Source: Lachnoclostridium sp. An138 (GTDB lineage Bacteria; Bacillota; Clostridia; Lachnospirales; Lachnospiraceae). Taken from it: DNA of 64,000 nucleotides. The notes below the pieces were generated by a model. That model worked only from the letters and a program-made list of their open reading frames with translations. It did not search any database and was not told where the DNA came from. Of the stretch, positions 1 through 6,987 are shown piece by piece. Each line of letters opens with the position of its first letter. The first letter of the stretch is position 1. The translations under genes and the position numbers were made by a program. The stretch covers positions 62,001 to 126,000 of the forward strand of contig NZ_NFLF01000007.1 of NCBI RefSeq assembly GCF_002160765.1. Reading direction: 5' to 3'.

Positions 1-442
1 ACAGCCACCGGTAAACTGTCCAGCTCTGTTCTTCTGTCTGTACTGTGGGAACTGCACTCTCCATCTGGCTGGAAGAGCTGTTCTGTACATTCTTCCCTGC
101 CGCTGTATCTGCTTCTGTATCTGACGCTGTATCCGCTTCTGTATCTGCTTTTGCATCTGCCGCGTCAGCTCCCGCTCCTTCTGTCTCTCCGGCAGCATTC
201 CCTGTCTCTTCTATGCCTGCCGTCTGCGTCTGCGCCGGACTAAAGACCGCCGGAGCCGGAAAAATTCCCATATCCACATGCACAGGCAGAATCAGCCGGA
301 GAAGCACAATCAGCCAGAGATAATAATGCCACCGGAAGGAAAACACTTTCCCGGTAAGCGGCCGGAACAGGCAGAACAAAAGACCCAGCGCTGTTCCCGA
401 AAGAGTCAGAAACAGAAGTTCCAAAATAATCTGACGTTCCAT
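1..442 (-). CDS. BlaR1/MecR1-type M56 sensor protease, N-terminal part (cut by window edge)
   Basis: The reading frame starts with ATG at 442-440 and runs open off the left edge, giving about 147 residues. It begins MERQIILELLFLTL with a first membrane helix near residues 5-27 and a second near 36-53 (YYLWLIVLLRLILPV), the usual N-terminus of the BlaR1/MecR1 family. After these comes a low-complexity A/D/E/T linker with repeated ADTEADTA-like units (about residues 85-115). In this family a membrane zinc protease and an external penicillin-sensing domain lead to inactivation of the BlaI repressor; neither the HExxH site nor the sensor domain is inside the window. It lies 22 bp downstream of blaI on the same strand and is preceded by an AG-rich ribosome site (GGGAGGGGAGG). 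The family is fairly sure from membrane pattern and blaI linkage. The ligand is unknown, and many clostridial BlaR1-like proteins are not tied to a beta-lactamase. Confidence 0.8.
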   Translation of the reverse strand, partial: MERQIILELLFLTLSGTALGLLFCLFRPLTGKVFSFRWHYYLWLIVLLRLILPVHVDMGIFPAPAVFSPAQTQTAGIEETGNAAGETEGAGADAADAKADTEADTASDTEADTAAGKNVQNSSSSQMESAVPTVQTEEQSWTVYRWL

Positions 443-464
443 AGAATCCTCCCCTCCCTGCTTT

Positions 465-836
465 TCAGAACCGGCTGTTAAAAAAGTCCCTGAGTTCTTC
501 GATATCCTTTTCCGTCAGGCTGTCATCTGACATCAGAGCCGCCGCCATATTTCCGGCATTCCCCTTAAAAAACTTATTCACAAAATTTCTGGTTTCTTCC
601 TTTACATAGGCTTTCCGCTCCACGCAGGGCCGGTAATAGTAAACCTCCCGCTTCTCCTGCTCCAGCATTCCTTTTTTCACCAGCCGCTGAATCAGCGTCA
701 GCACTGTGGTCCGTTCCCATTTTTTGTTCTTTTCAAGGAGCCCCCGTATTTCCGTGGTATTCAAAGGCTTTCCCGACGCCCAGAGCACTTCCAGAATCTC
801 AAGCTCTGCGTCGGAAACCGATGTTTTTTTCTCCAT
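465..836 (-). CDS. blaI: BlaI/MecI family transcriptional repressor
   Basis: A 123-residue protein of normal BlaI length. Residues about 5-75 form the winged helix (SDAELEILEVLWASGKPLN, then WERTTVLTLIQRLVKKGML). The C-terminal part with NKFFKGN and two acidic helices fits the dimerisation domain. BlaI dimers bind TACA/TGTA dyads and are cut by the partner BlaR1 when the cell meets a cell-wall antibiotic. ATG at 836 has a clear GGAGGTGA ribosome site 6 bases upstream. Two matching dyads lie in its own promoter, so it very probably represses itself and blaR1. The divergent gene at 993 shares the intergenic region and may be a second target. Confidence 0.93.
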   Translation of the reverse strand: MEKKTSVSDAELEILEVLWASGKPLNTTEIRGLLEKNKKWERTTVLTLIQRLVKKGMLEQEKREVYYYRPCVERKAYVKEETRNFVNKFFKGNAGNMAAALMSDDSLTEKDIEELRDFFNSRF

Positions 837-860
837 GCTGTTTCACCTCCATTATGGTGA

Positions 861-909
861 CTACCTTTGTAGACATATATAGTCTACATCTGTAGTCTCA
901 AAATGTCAA
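861..909 (-). promoter_or_regulatory. blaI promoter with two BlaI-type operators
   Basis: On the minus strand a perfect -35 TTGACA (909-904) and -10 TAGACT (886-881) are 17 bp apart. Two 12-bp dyads overlap or follow it: CTACATCTGTAG at 884-895 and CTACCTTTGTAG at 861-872, with centres 23 bp apart. A third symmetry, TGTAGAC-N7-GTCTACA, joins the inner halves (870-890). The CTAC...GTAG form matches the known BlaI/MecI consensus. Repressor bound to the first dyad would cover the -10 element. Confidence 0.8.
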
Positions 910-926
910 GGGTTTTTCTCCCTGAA

Positions 927-955
927 TTGACAACAGCAGAACATTCCTGTACACT
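927..955 (+). promoter_or_regulatory. Promoter of the 993 gene
   Basis: TTGACA at 927-932 and TACACT at 950-955 with a 17-bp spacer. The -35 is only 17 bp from the blaI -35 in the opposite direction, so the two genes are divergently transcribed from back-to-back promoters. Confidence 0.65.
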
Positions 956-992
956 CTACCTGAAACAGTAAATTTACGGAAAGGAAAATGGT

Positions 993-1832
993 ATGAAAAT
1001 CTTCCAGAAAAATCATGGGAAAAAAACATTTATTTTCCTTCTCATTTTTCTTCTGCTCATTACGTTCTTTTCCATATATAAACTTTTTATTTACATGACG
1101 CCTGAGCGCATGGCATCTTTCCCCGGCTCCGCGCAAAGTGAGGAAACTTGTGAATCTGAAATTCCAGACTGCCAGGTCTGCTATCTCCTGAACCTGGACG
1201 GCATGAAGGGCCTCGGCCATTCTGCTCTTCTGCTGATTGATGAGACTGGCGCGGGCCAGCTTTTCAGCTACAATGGGATGCAGTACGGTCTGCTTCCATG
1301 CCTGCTTGGAAAAGAGGGAATCGGAAAAATGAAAGTAATTTCCATGACCCCGGAAGAAACGGCTGTGTTTCTAGAGACAGGCGAACCGCCCGCCTCCGCC
1401 TTTTCTACGAATGAATTTGATGAATGCCGTGATTTTGACCGTATTCTTTACCGGTATATCACAAGAAATGAATTTGATACCATTCTGTCGGGTACGAAAG
1501 GCTATATCGCTGCAGGAGAGGAGTTCGAAAAACTGTATGCCGCACTTCACGCTCCCGGAAACAGCGAAAGCGGCCGCCTTTCTGCGGAAAGTTCTATGGA
1601 AGCCTTTCTCTCTCAGGAACAGCTTCCCAAATACCAGATCTATACACATAACTGCGATACAGCCGCCCGCAGGCTGATCGCGCTCATTGACCCGGAAGCG
1701 GCCGCCTTCAATGATACAGAAGCCGGTCTCTTCCCCAAAAGCAATTACAAACGCATGTGCCGTTCTCTCAGCGAAGCCTGGGGCTTCGGCCCTCTGGGGA
1801 AAGACACCTGGCTGGAGAAACTGCTGCAATAG
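993..1832 (+). CDS. Membrane-anchored protein with possible permuted papain-like (GHS...HNC) site
   Basis: A 279-residue protein starting MKIFQKNHGKK, with one membrane helix at about residues 12-34; the rest is probably outside the membrane. LGHSALLLID (His76) and YTHNCDTAARRLI (Cys221) are the only catalytic-looking motifs. A His before a Cys, each in a hydrophobic setting, is the order seen in circularly permuted papain-fold enzymes of the NlpC/LRAT/DUF4105 type, so a hydrolase or acyltransferase is possible. This is inference from motif style only. The start has a GGAAAGGA ribosome site. It is divergent from blaI, and BlaI operators lie within 100 bp upstream, so it could belong to the cell-wall-stress response. 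I do not recognise a named family. Confidence 0.6.
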   Translation: MKIFQKNHGKKTFIFLLIFLLLITFFSIYKLFIYMTPERMASFPGSAQSEETCESEIPDCQVCYLLNLDGMKGLGHSALLLIDETGAGQLFSYNGMQYGLLPCLLGKEGIGKMKVISMTPEETAVFLETGEPPASAFSTNEFDECRDFDRILYRYITRNEFDTILSGTKGYIAAGEEFEKLYAALHAPGNSESGRLSAESSMEAFLSQEQLPKYQIYTHNCDTAARRLIALIDPEAAAFNDTEAGLFPKSNYKRMCRSLSEAWGFGPLGKDTWLEKLLQ

Positions 1833-1854
1833 CGGCGGTTTCTCCGGCTATTTC

Positions 1855-1876
1855 GTCACAACGGTGACTTTGTCAC
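1855..1876. promoter_or_regulatory. GTCAC/GTGAC dyad upstream of the rhodanese operon
   Basis: GTCAC (1855-1859), N4, GTGAC (1864-1868), then 3 bp and a second GTCAC (1872-1876). It resembles the short dyads bound by Crp/Fnr proteins, and such a regulator is coded 2.3 kb away at the other end of the same gene group. No clear promoter hexamers were found, and use as an operator is a guess. A further stem (CCCCGC 1890-1895 with GCGGGG 1916-1921) lies between it and the gene. Confidence 0.3.
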
Positions 1877-1984
1877 AGAAAAAAGAATTTCCCCGCTGTA
1901 GAATACAGATATCCGGCGGGGAAAAGCCCGAAACTTGGATTCCCGCCGTCTTACAAATCATTATACCAAATGGAGGACAGACCT

Positions 1985-2305
1985 ATGGGACTCTTTGATT
2001 TTCTGAAAATGCCCGATATCAATGAAGAACTGGAAAAATATAAGGCCACGCCCGGCGCTGTTCTGCTGGATGTGCGCACTGACGAAGAATACGCCGAGGG
2101 GAGAATTCCCGGAAGCAAAAACATTGCCCTGCACGAACTGAATCAGATAAAATCCGCTGTTCCAAATCCCGGCACCCCGCTGTTCGTCTACTGCTTCAGC
2201 GGCGCCAGAAGCCGGCAGGCCGTATCTGGCCTGAAGCACATGGGCTACACCCATGTGACCGATCTGGGAGGCATCAACCGCTATCACGGAAGAATGGAGA
2301 GGTAA
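1985..2305 (+). CDS. Single-domain rhodanese sulfurtransferase
   Basis: 106 residues when started at ATG 1985, which has GGAGG 8 bases upstream. An ATG at 1970 overlaps that site and is less likely. The protein is one rhodanese domain: LLDVRTDEEYAEGRIPGSKNI (residues 27-47) and the active loop YCFSGARS with catalytic Cys70. Rhodaneses carry sulfane sulfur as a cysteine persulfide between donors and acceptors such as thiols. The gene ends 3 bp before the FAD-dependent reductase, which itself carries a C-terminal rhodanese domain, so the two are co-transcribed and probably share a persulfide or CoA-persulfide substrate. The leader MGLFDFLKMPDI is short and not a signal peptide, so it is cytoplasmic. 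Confidence 0.88.
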   Translation: MGLFDFLKMPDINEELEKYKATPGAVLLDVRTDEEYAEGRIPGSKNIALHELNQIKSAVPNPGTPLFVYCFSGARSRQAVSGLKHMGYTHVTDLGGINRYHGRMER

Positions 2306-2308
2306 GCT

Positions 2309-4000
2309 ATGAAGGTTGTAATTGTCGGAGGAGTGGCGGGAGGCGCCACTGCGGCTGCCCGCATCCGGCGGCTTGATGAATCTGCGCAGATACTTGTATT
2401 CGAACGGTCCGGCTATGTGTCCTACGCAAACTGCGGACTGCCCTATTACATCGGCGGCGTTATCACAGCCTCGGAAGAACTGACCCTCCAGACGCCGGAA
2501 AGCTTCTGGGAACGGTTTCGTGTGGAAATGAAGGTGCGCCACGAGGTCACCGCCATCTACCCGGAGCAGAAGACCGTCACCGTGCGGAATCTGGAAACCG
2601 GAGCTGTGTTTGAGGAAAGCTACGATAAGCTCCTCCTCTCTCCCGGAGCCAGACCCACACAGCCGGATCTGCCCGGAATCGGACTGGACAGGCTTTTCAC
2701 CCTGCGCACCGTGGAAGACACCTTCCGCATTCACGATTTCGTCCGGCAGCAGAAGCCCCGCTCCGTCGTTCTGGCCGGCGGCGGCTTTATCGGACTGGAG
2801 CTGGCTGAAAACTTCAAAGAACAGGGCATGGAAGTCACGATCGTGCAGCGGCCCCGCCAGCTGATGAGTCCTTTTGATCCGGAAATGGCTGCTTTTCTGC
2901 ATGCCAAAATGCGTAAAAAAGGCATCCGCCTGATGCTTGGATCTTCTGTGGAGGGCTTTCAGGAAAAATCCGGAACCATTCAGGTGCTTTTAAAAGGGGA
3001 AGAGCCCGTAAGCGCCGACATGGCAGTCCTGGCTATCGGCGTTACGCCGGATACGCCGCTTGCCCAGAAGGCCGGACTGGAACTTGGCATAAAAGGAAGT
3101 ATCCTGGTCAACGACCGCATGGAGACCTCTGTGCCTGATATCTATGCCGTAGGAGACGCCGTGCAGGTAAAGCATTTCGTGACCGGAGAGGATGCGCTCA
3201 TCTCTCTTGCCGGGCCTGCAAACAAACAGGGCCGCATCGCCGCCGACAATATCTGCGGAGGGGACAGCCGTTTCTCAGGTTCCCTGGGCTCCTCCGTCAT
3301 TAAGCTTTTTGACATGACAGCTGCCTGCACCGGTATCAATGAACGCGCGGCCAGAAAAGCCGGTATCGACTGCGACAAGGTATATCTTTCTCCCTCCAGC
3401 CATGCCGGCTATTATCCCGGCGCCAGAGTCATGACCATGAAGGTTCTGTTTGAGAAAGGAACCTTCCGTCTTCTGGGCGCGCAGATCGTGGGATATGAGG
3501 GCGTCGATAAACGCATCGACGTGCTGGCAGCCGCCATACACGCGGGAATGTCCGCTGCGGATCTGAAAGAACTGGATCTGGCCTACGCGCCTCCCTATTC
3601 TTCTGCCAAAGATCCCGTCAATATGGCAGGCTTCATGATTGAAAATATTTCCAAAGGCTATTTAAAGCAGTTTTTCTGGGATGAGCTTGATACGCTTCCC
3701 ATGGACGGAAGCGCTGTCCTTCTGGATACGCGGACGAAAGAAGAATTTGGCAGCGGCCATATCGACGGCTTTGTCAACATTCCGGTGGATGAGCTCCGGG
3801 AACGTCTGGGAGAGCTGGAGACGGGAAAACCGGTCTATGTCATCTGCCAGAGCGGACTGCGCAGCTATATCGCCTGCCGGATTCTCATGCAGCACGGCTT
3901 TGACTGCCGGAATTTCTCAGGCGGCTACCGCCTGTACCAGACTGTAAAGCTGGAGCAGGCTGCCGCAGATCAGGCGCTGCCCTGCGGAAAAGAACCCTAA
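2309..4000 (+). CDS. CoA-disulfide/persulfide reductase-like flavoprotein with C-terminal rhodanese domain
   Basis: A 563-residue fusion. Residues 1-35 are the FAD dinucleotide fold (VVIVGGVAGGATAAARIRR). YANCGLPYYIGG carries the single redox Cys42 typical of CoA-disulfide reductases. RSVVLAGGGFIGLELAE (151-167) is the NAD(P)H site, YAVGDA (279-284) the second FAD contact, and YAPPYSSAKDP (426-436) the conserved tyrosine region at the dimer interface. Residues about 460-545 form a rhodanese domain with Cys513 (CQSGLRS). Proteins of this layout reduce CoA disulfide, CoA persulfide or polysulfide with NAD(P)H; which one applies here cannot be told from sequence. It follows the single rhodanese by 3 bp and is closed by a hairpin terminator. 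No truncation or missing motif was seen. Confidence 0.9.
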   Translation: MKVVIVGGVAGGATAAARIRRLDESAQILVFERSGYVSYANCGLPYYIGGVITASEELTLQTPESFWERFRVEMKVRHEVTAIYPEQKTVTVRNLETGAVFEESYDKLLLSPGARPTQPDLPGIGLDRLFTLRTVEDTFRIHDFVRQQKPRSVVLAGGGFIGLELAENFKEQGMEVTIVQRPRQLMSPFDPEMAAFLHAKMRKKGIRLMLGSSVEGFQEKSGTIQVLLKGEEPVSADMAVLAIGVTPDTPLAQKAGLELGIKGSILVNDRMETSVPDIYAVGDAVQVKHFVTGEDALISLAGPANKQGRIAADNICGGDSRFSGSLGSSVIKLFDMTAACTGINERAARKAGIDCDKVYLSPSSHAGYYPGARVMTMKVLFEKGTFRLLGAQIVGYEGVDKRIDVLAAAIHAGMSAADLKELDLAYAPPYSSAKDPVNMAGFMIENISKGYLKQFFWDELDTLPMDGSAVLLDTRTKEEFGSGHIDGFVNIPVDELRERLGELETGKPVYVICQSGLRSYIACRILMQHGFDCRNFSGGYRLYQTVKLEQAAADQALPCGKEP

Positions 4001-4014
4001 ATCACAAACTGTAA

Positions 4015-4060
4015 AATCCCGGAAAGCGGACTTTCGTCCTCTTCCCGGGATTCTCTTTTT
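4015..4060 (+). terminator. Terminator of the rhodanese/reductase operon
   Basis: Stem AATCCCGG (4015-4022) pairs with CCGGGATT (4045-4052), followed by a T-rich run. It lies 15 bp after the stop of the reductase gene. Confidence 0.75.
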
Positions 4061-4143
4061 CTCAATTCTCTTTTTCTCCGCACGCCGCACTTTCTTCTCG
4101 CACAAGAAATTTTTCGTTTCACTATCCACGGCTTATCTGCGTT

Positions 4144-4803
4144 CTATTCTCCGCACAGCTTCCGCAGGCGGACAGCGTCCGTCACTTCCACGACTCCCCG
4201 CGACAGCTTTACCATCTGTTCACTCTGAAAATAACGCAGCATCCTCGTCACTACCTCCCGGGCCGTGCCAAGATGGTTTCCGATGGCCTCATGGGTGATT
4301 TTAAGAGAGCTGCTTTCTTCCAGCAGGGTCTCATTCAGCAGAAATTCCGCCAGTCGCCTGTCAAAGCTCTTCCACATAATCTGCTCCAGCAGCCACATCA
4401 CTTCGGAAAAACGGCCCGCCATCAGCTGGCTCGTATAGTTCGCCACGACCGCCGACTGTTCCTGAAGCGCTTTATAGATTCTGGCCGGAACCACAAACAG
4501 ACTGGAATCCTTTTCCGCCTCTATCGTAACCTCAAACTGGATATTCTGCATGACACAAGAAGCAGAAAGCAGGCAGAGATCCCGCTCAAACAGACGGTAA
4601 ATCGTAATCTCCCGCCCTTCCTCAGACACAATATAGGCCCGCAGCTGGCCGGAGGCCACCAAAAAAAGTCCCTGACAGTCTTCCGCGCCGCCATGGAGCA
4701 GCGTTCCCTTTTTCACCTGCCTTAACACCACGCTGCCCAAAAGCAGTTCCCGCTCTTCCGGCGTCAGCTTATTCCATATCGGAAAATATTCCGCAAAATC
4801 CAT
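4144..4803 (-). CDS. Crp/Fnr family transcriptional regulator
   Basis: 219 residues from ATG 4803, which sits 5 bases after AGGAGG; a longer open frame to 4836 lacks such a site. Residues about 15-115 form the cyclic-nucleotide-type beta barrel (GLFLVASGQLRAYIVSEEGREITIYRLF). A long helix spans about 118-145, and the winged helix-turn-helix is at 169-192 (ITHEAIGNHLGTAREVVTRMLRYF). There is no N-terminal iron-sulfur cysteine cluster as in Fnr, but CLLSASC holds Cys77 and Cys83, which could be redox-active. It starts 10 bp after the stop of the metallo-beta-lactamase-fold gene, so they form one operon, and it converges on the rhodanese/reductase pair. A role in sensing sulfur or redox state is inference from these neighbours. 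Confidence 0.88.
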   Translation of the reverse strand: MDFAEYFPIWNKLTPEERELLLGSVVLRQVKKGTLLHGGAEDCQGLFLVASGQLRAYIVSEEGREITIYRLFERDLCLLSASCVMQNIQFEVTIEAEKDSSLFVVPARIYKALQEQSAVVANYTSQLMAGRFSEVMWLLEQIMWKSFDRRLAEFLLNETLLEESSSLKITHEAIGNHLGTAREVVTRMLRYFQSEQMVKLSRGVVEVTDAVRLRKLCGE

Positions 4804-4813
4804 AGGTATCCTC

Positions 4814-5530
4814 CTACTGTATAAACGTCTCCCCACGCCTGCTGATTTTCACGATCCGATTCCGGGCCGGGCTGTCCGGATGCTCCACAAGCCAGCGCCC
4901 AATAATCCCGTAATCATCCCAGCAATGCATCGGATAGATTTTCTCTGCTCCGCTTTTGGCTTCTCCATAATCCGCAAGCAGCAGAAAATAATCCAGTCCA
5001 AGGGCATAATTCGCTTCCTGTCTCGGGTCAAGAGGAATAAAAGCCGCATCCATACGCCGCCCTCTAAGCGGCTCGATATACCTGCGGAATTTCTCCGCCA
5101 TGGCCCTGTTCCAGTCATCCGGCTCCCCGTCCCAGCGCCAGTCATTCAGATCTCCTGCATGATACAGCATACATCCATCCGCCTGTACCAGAAACGCCAC
5201 CCCCTCGTCTGTGGAACGGAGCGTCTGCACAGTGATTTCACCCTGCTTCCACTCCTCTCCCGCCTTCAGGTGCACCGTCTGATCCTGCAGACTTTCCGGT
5301 ACCCTGCTCTTCCATATATCATGGGACAGGATATAAAAAACATCTTCCCTTCCTTCTGCCAGCCGAAAAACTTCCGGATTAAAATGATCCGGATGGCGGT
5401 GGCTTGCAAAGACATAAAGCATCTTACCTTCCGGGAGTCTCGGAATCTCCCCCTGATAATAGTCAAACAGCAGAATAATATGGTCCAGTTCTGCCAGAAA
5501 ACCGCTGTGTGCAATATAAGTAATTTTCAT
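4814..5530 (-). CDS. Metallo-beta-lactamase-fold hydrolase
   Basis: 238 residues. The metal motif HRHPDH is at residues 44-49, with further likely ligands in YHAGDLNDW (His124, Asp127) and in YPMHCWDDY near the C-terminus. The compact size and N-terminal MKITYIAHSGF resemble the UlaG-like/ComA-type small hydrolases rather than true beta-lactamases. The substrate is unknown. It is first in a two-gene operon with the Crp/Fnr regulator and lies 91 bp downstream of the tmRNA terminator. In the context of rhodaneses, a persulfide- or thioester-handling hydrolase is possible, but nothing in the sequence proves it. Confidence 0.82.
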   Translation of the reverse strand: MKITYIAHSGFLAELDHIILLFDYYQGEIPRLPEGKMLYVFASHRHPDHFNPEVFRLAEGREDVFYILSHDIWKSRVPESLQDQTVHLKAGEEWKQGEITVQTLRSTDEGVAFLVQADGCMLYHAGDLNDWRWDGEPDDWNRAMAEKFRRYIEPLRGRRMDAAFIPLDPRQEANYALGLDYFLLLADYGEAKSGAEKIYPMHCWDDYGIIGRWLVEHPDSPARNRIVKISRRGETFIQ

Positions 5531-5621
5531 TGCTTATTCCTCACCCTCAGCCAACAAAGGTACTCGTTCCCCGCTAACCAAGGTCTTTCCTTATCCCTAA
5601 AAGCATCTCTCATACATTTAA

Positions 5622-5656
5622 GAAAAAAACCGCAGTGAATTTCTTCTCTGCGGTTT
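5622..5656 (-). terminator. ssrA terminator
   Basis: On the minus strand AAACCGCAG pairs with CTGCGGTTT and is followed by seven or more T. It begins 1-2 bases after the mature tmRNA 3' end. Confidence 0.9.
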
Positions 5657-5657
5657 A

Positions 5658-5994
5658 TGGACCTGAGGGGAATCGAACCCCTGTCCGAAAGCCTGTTCCC
5701 TGTTCTTCTACTATCATAGTCAGTTATTTGACATTCCCTCCGCTGCCCGGGAACGGACACCCTGACAGCTTCAGTAGCTTCATCATACGCCCATGCGCGC
5801 AAAGCTTAACGCATGTCGTTTCCTGCATCGTCGATGCCGGACTCTTAAGGTGCAGGTGCCCTAAGGCCGACAGCTGCCATTAGGCAGCGTATGCTAAATT
5901 ATCTTCAGCGTTTATATTTAGGTTTGCGATTTGACGCATCGCCTGCGGATAGCTTCACCAGCTGCGAGACCCCCGTCGAAACCAGTACAAGCCC
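5658..5994 (-). ncRNA. ssrA: Transfer-messenger RNA (tmRNA)
   Basis: About 337 nt. The 5' end GGGCTTG (5994-5988) pairs over seven positions, two of them G-U, with CAGGTCC at the 3' end (5665-5659). A T-arm AGGGG-TTCGATT-CCCCT and the 5' GGTTTCGACGGGGG block are diagnostic. The tag reading frame lies at 5927-5880: codons GCA AAC ... GCC TAA give ANLNINAEDNLAYAA, ending in the hydrophobic LAYAA type read by ClpXP-like proteases. The CCA tail is not encoded, so it must be added by CCA-adding enzyme. tmRNA with SmpB frees stalled ribosomes and tags the broken protein; smpB and rnr are in this window at 20-23 kb. Confidence 0.96.
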
Positions 5995-6027
5995 TGGTAT
6001 ACTGCCCTGCGGGCATCTGTGAGTAAT

Positions 6028-6056
6028 AGTATACCGCCGATGCAGCCGTTTTGCAA
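6028..6056 (-). promoter_or_regulatory. ssrA promoter
   Basis: Minus-strand TTGCAA (6056-6051) and TATACT (6033-6028) with a 17-bp spacer, about 34 bp upstream of the mature 5' end. Precursor trimming, as by RNase P, would remove the leader. Confidence 0.75.
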
Positions 6057-6116
6057 GCGGTTTTTCACAAGGAATTCCTTCCTTTTTCATCCGCAGCCTT
6101 CCGCCTTCATCCGGCC

Positions 6117-6254
6117 CCGGCTTTTGGATTCCCTGAGGAACCCTTGGAGAGCGTCGGCACTTGGCTTCCCGGGCCGCTTTTTGGCCCGGGAAGCCTTAGT
6201 GCCGTTACGCTTGACAGGAGCGCAAGCGAGTTCCGAAGGGAATCCAAAAGCCGG
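6117..6254. repeat. 138-bp near-palindromic element between the ABC operon and ssrA
   Basis: The outer arms are perfect over 18 bp (6117-6134 against 6237-6254). Further in, GGAAC pairs with GTTCC, GCGT...GGCACT with the matching right-hand blocks, and the core GGCTTCCCGGGCC pairs with GGCCCGGGAAGCC around a small T-rich loop. The right arm holds an extra side hairpin (GCTTG...CAAGC). It begins one base from the stop codon of the ABC permease gene. No open frame of note and no target-site duplication were seen. It could be a miniature mobile repeat, an mRNA 3' stabiliser or a transcription block. Confidence 0.8.
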
Positions 6255-6983
6255 CTACGCATGCACATCCCGCTTCCTCAGCCATAATATCCCCACTCCG
6301 GTAAACACCACAAAGAACACCAGCGTACTGATACCAAACCCCAGAGAGCTGGACACCATATCCTCGGTCTTGTTGGCATTCATGCCCATCAGCATCAGCG
6401 AATAGGGCCAGAACAGTCCCAGGCCGCCGTTACTGGCCAGAAGTCCTGCCACGCTTCCCAGAAGCGCCAGCGCGATGGGCACTGCAAAGCTCCGAATTAT
6501 CATGGAAAGCAAAAGCTGCAGTGACGTGATTGCCAGAGCCCCAAGGCTTCCCCGCAGAAGCCATACCAGAATCTGCAGGTCCGGCATACCAGGCAGGCCC
6601 ACCGCCTTACCCGCTATGAGAAAGAGCACCCACATCCAGATCTGCAGAAATACCGTACAGCGGACAGCCAGAAGCAGTTTGGACAAAAAGACGTCCGCCG
6701 CAGAGACCGGCATCGTCATCAGATGGTTCCAGTTATAGTTTAAATGTTCCACTCTCCAGATATAGGAACAGTAAAGCGCGATCAGCGGCGCATAAAAGAA
6801 ATTGGCGTAAAACAGGGAATGCTGAGTCCACAGGGAATACCATTCCGATTTCAGCAGTCCCAGATTGTTCATATAGTTGGCCGCCCCCATCACCGTGGGA
6901 AGCAGGGGAATTACCAGAAAAGCCACCCAGAGATGAGAATGGCGCAGTTTCTTCTGTTCCGTCCTTACACAGGCAAAAAGCAT
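6255..6983 (-). CDS. Lantibiotic-immunity-type ABC transporter permease (MutG/EpiG-like)
   Basis: 242 residues with six membrane helices and an N-terminal segment MLFACVRTEQKKLRHSHLW typical of ABC-2 permeases that insert after a short basic stretch. It ends with the basic tail LRKRDVHA. In LanFEG systems this is the second permease, joining LanE and the LanF ATPase to expel lantibiotics or related peptides from the membrane. It follows the other permease by 4 bp. No lanthipeptide precursor or LanB/LanC/LanM gene is in the window, so self-immunity is unproven; defence against peptides from other bacteria is more likely. Confidence 0.82.
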   Translation of the reverse strand: MLFACVRTEQKKLRHSHLWVAFLVIPLLPTVMGAANYMNNLGLLKSEWYSLWTQHSLFYANFFYAPLIALYCSYIWRVEHLNYNWNHLMTMPVSAADVFLSKLLLAVRCTVFLQIWMWVLFLIAGKAVGLPGMPDLQILVWLLRGSLGALAITSLQLLLSMIIRSFAVPIALALLGSVAGLLASNGGLGLFWPYSLMLMGMNANKTEDMVSSSLGFGISTLVFFVVFTGVGILWLRKRDVHA

Positions 6984-6987
6984 GGCT

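Noticed and set aside
1890-1921. CCCCGC/GCGGGG stem before the rhodanese gene as a terminator
   Set aside because: The T run is on the minus strand, where no gene ends; on the plus strand there is none.
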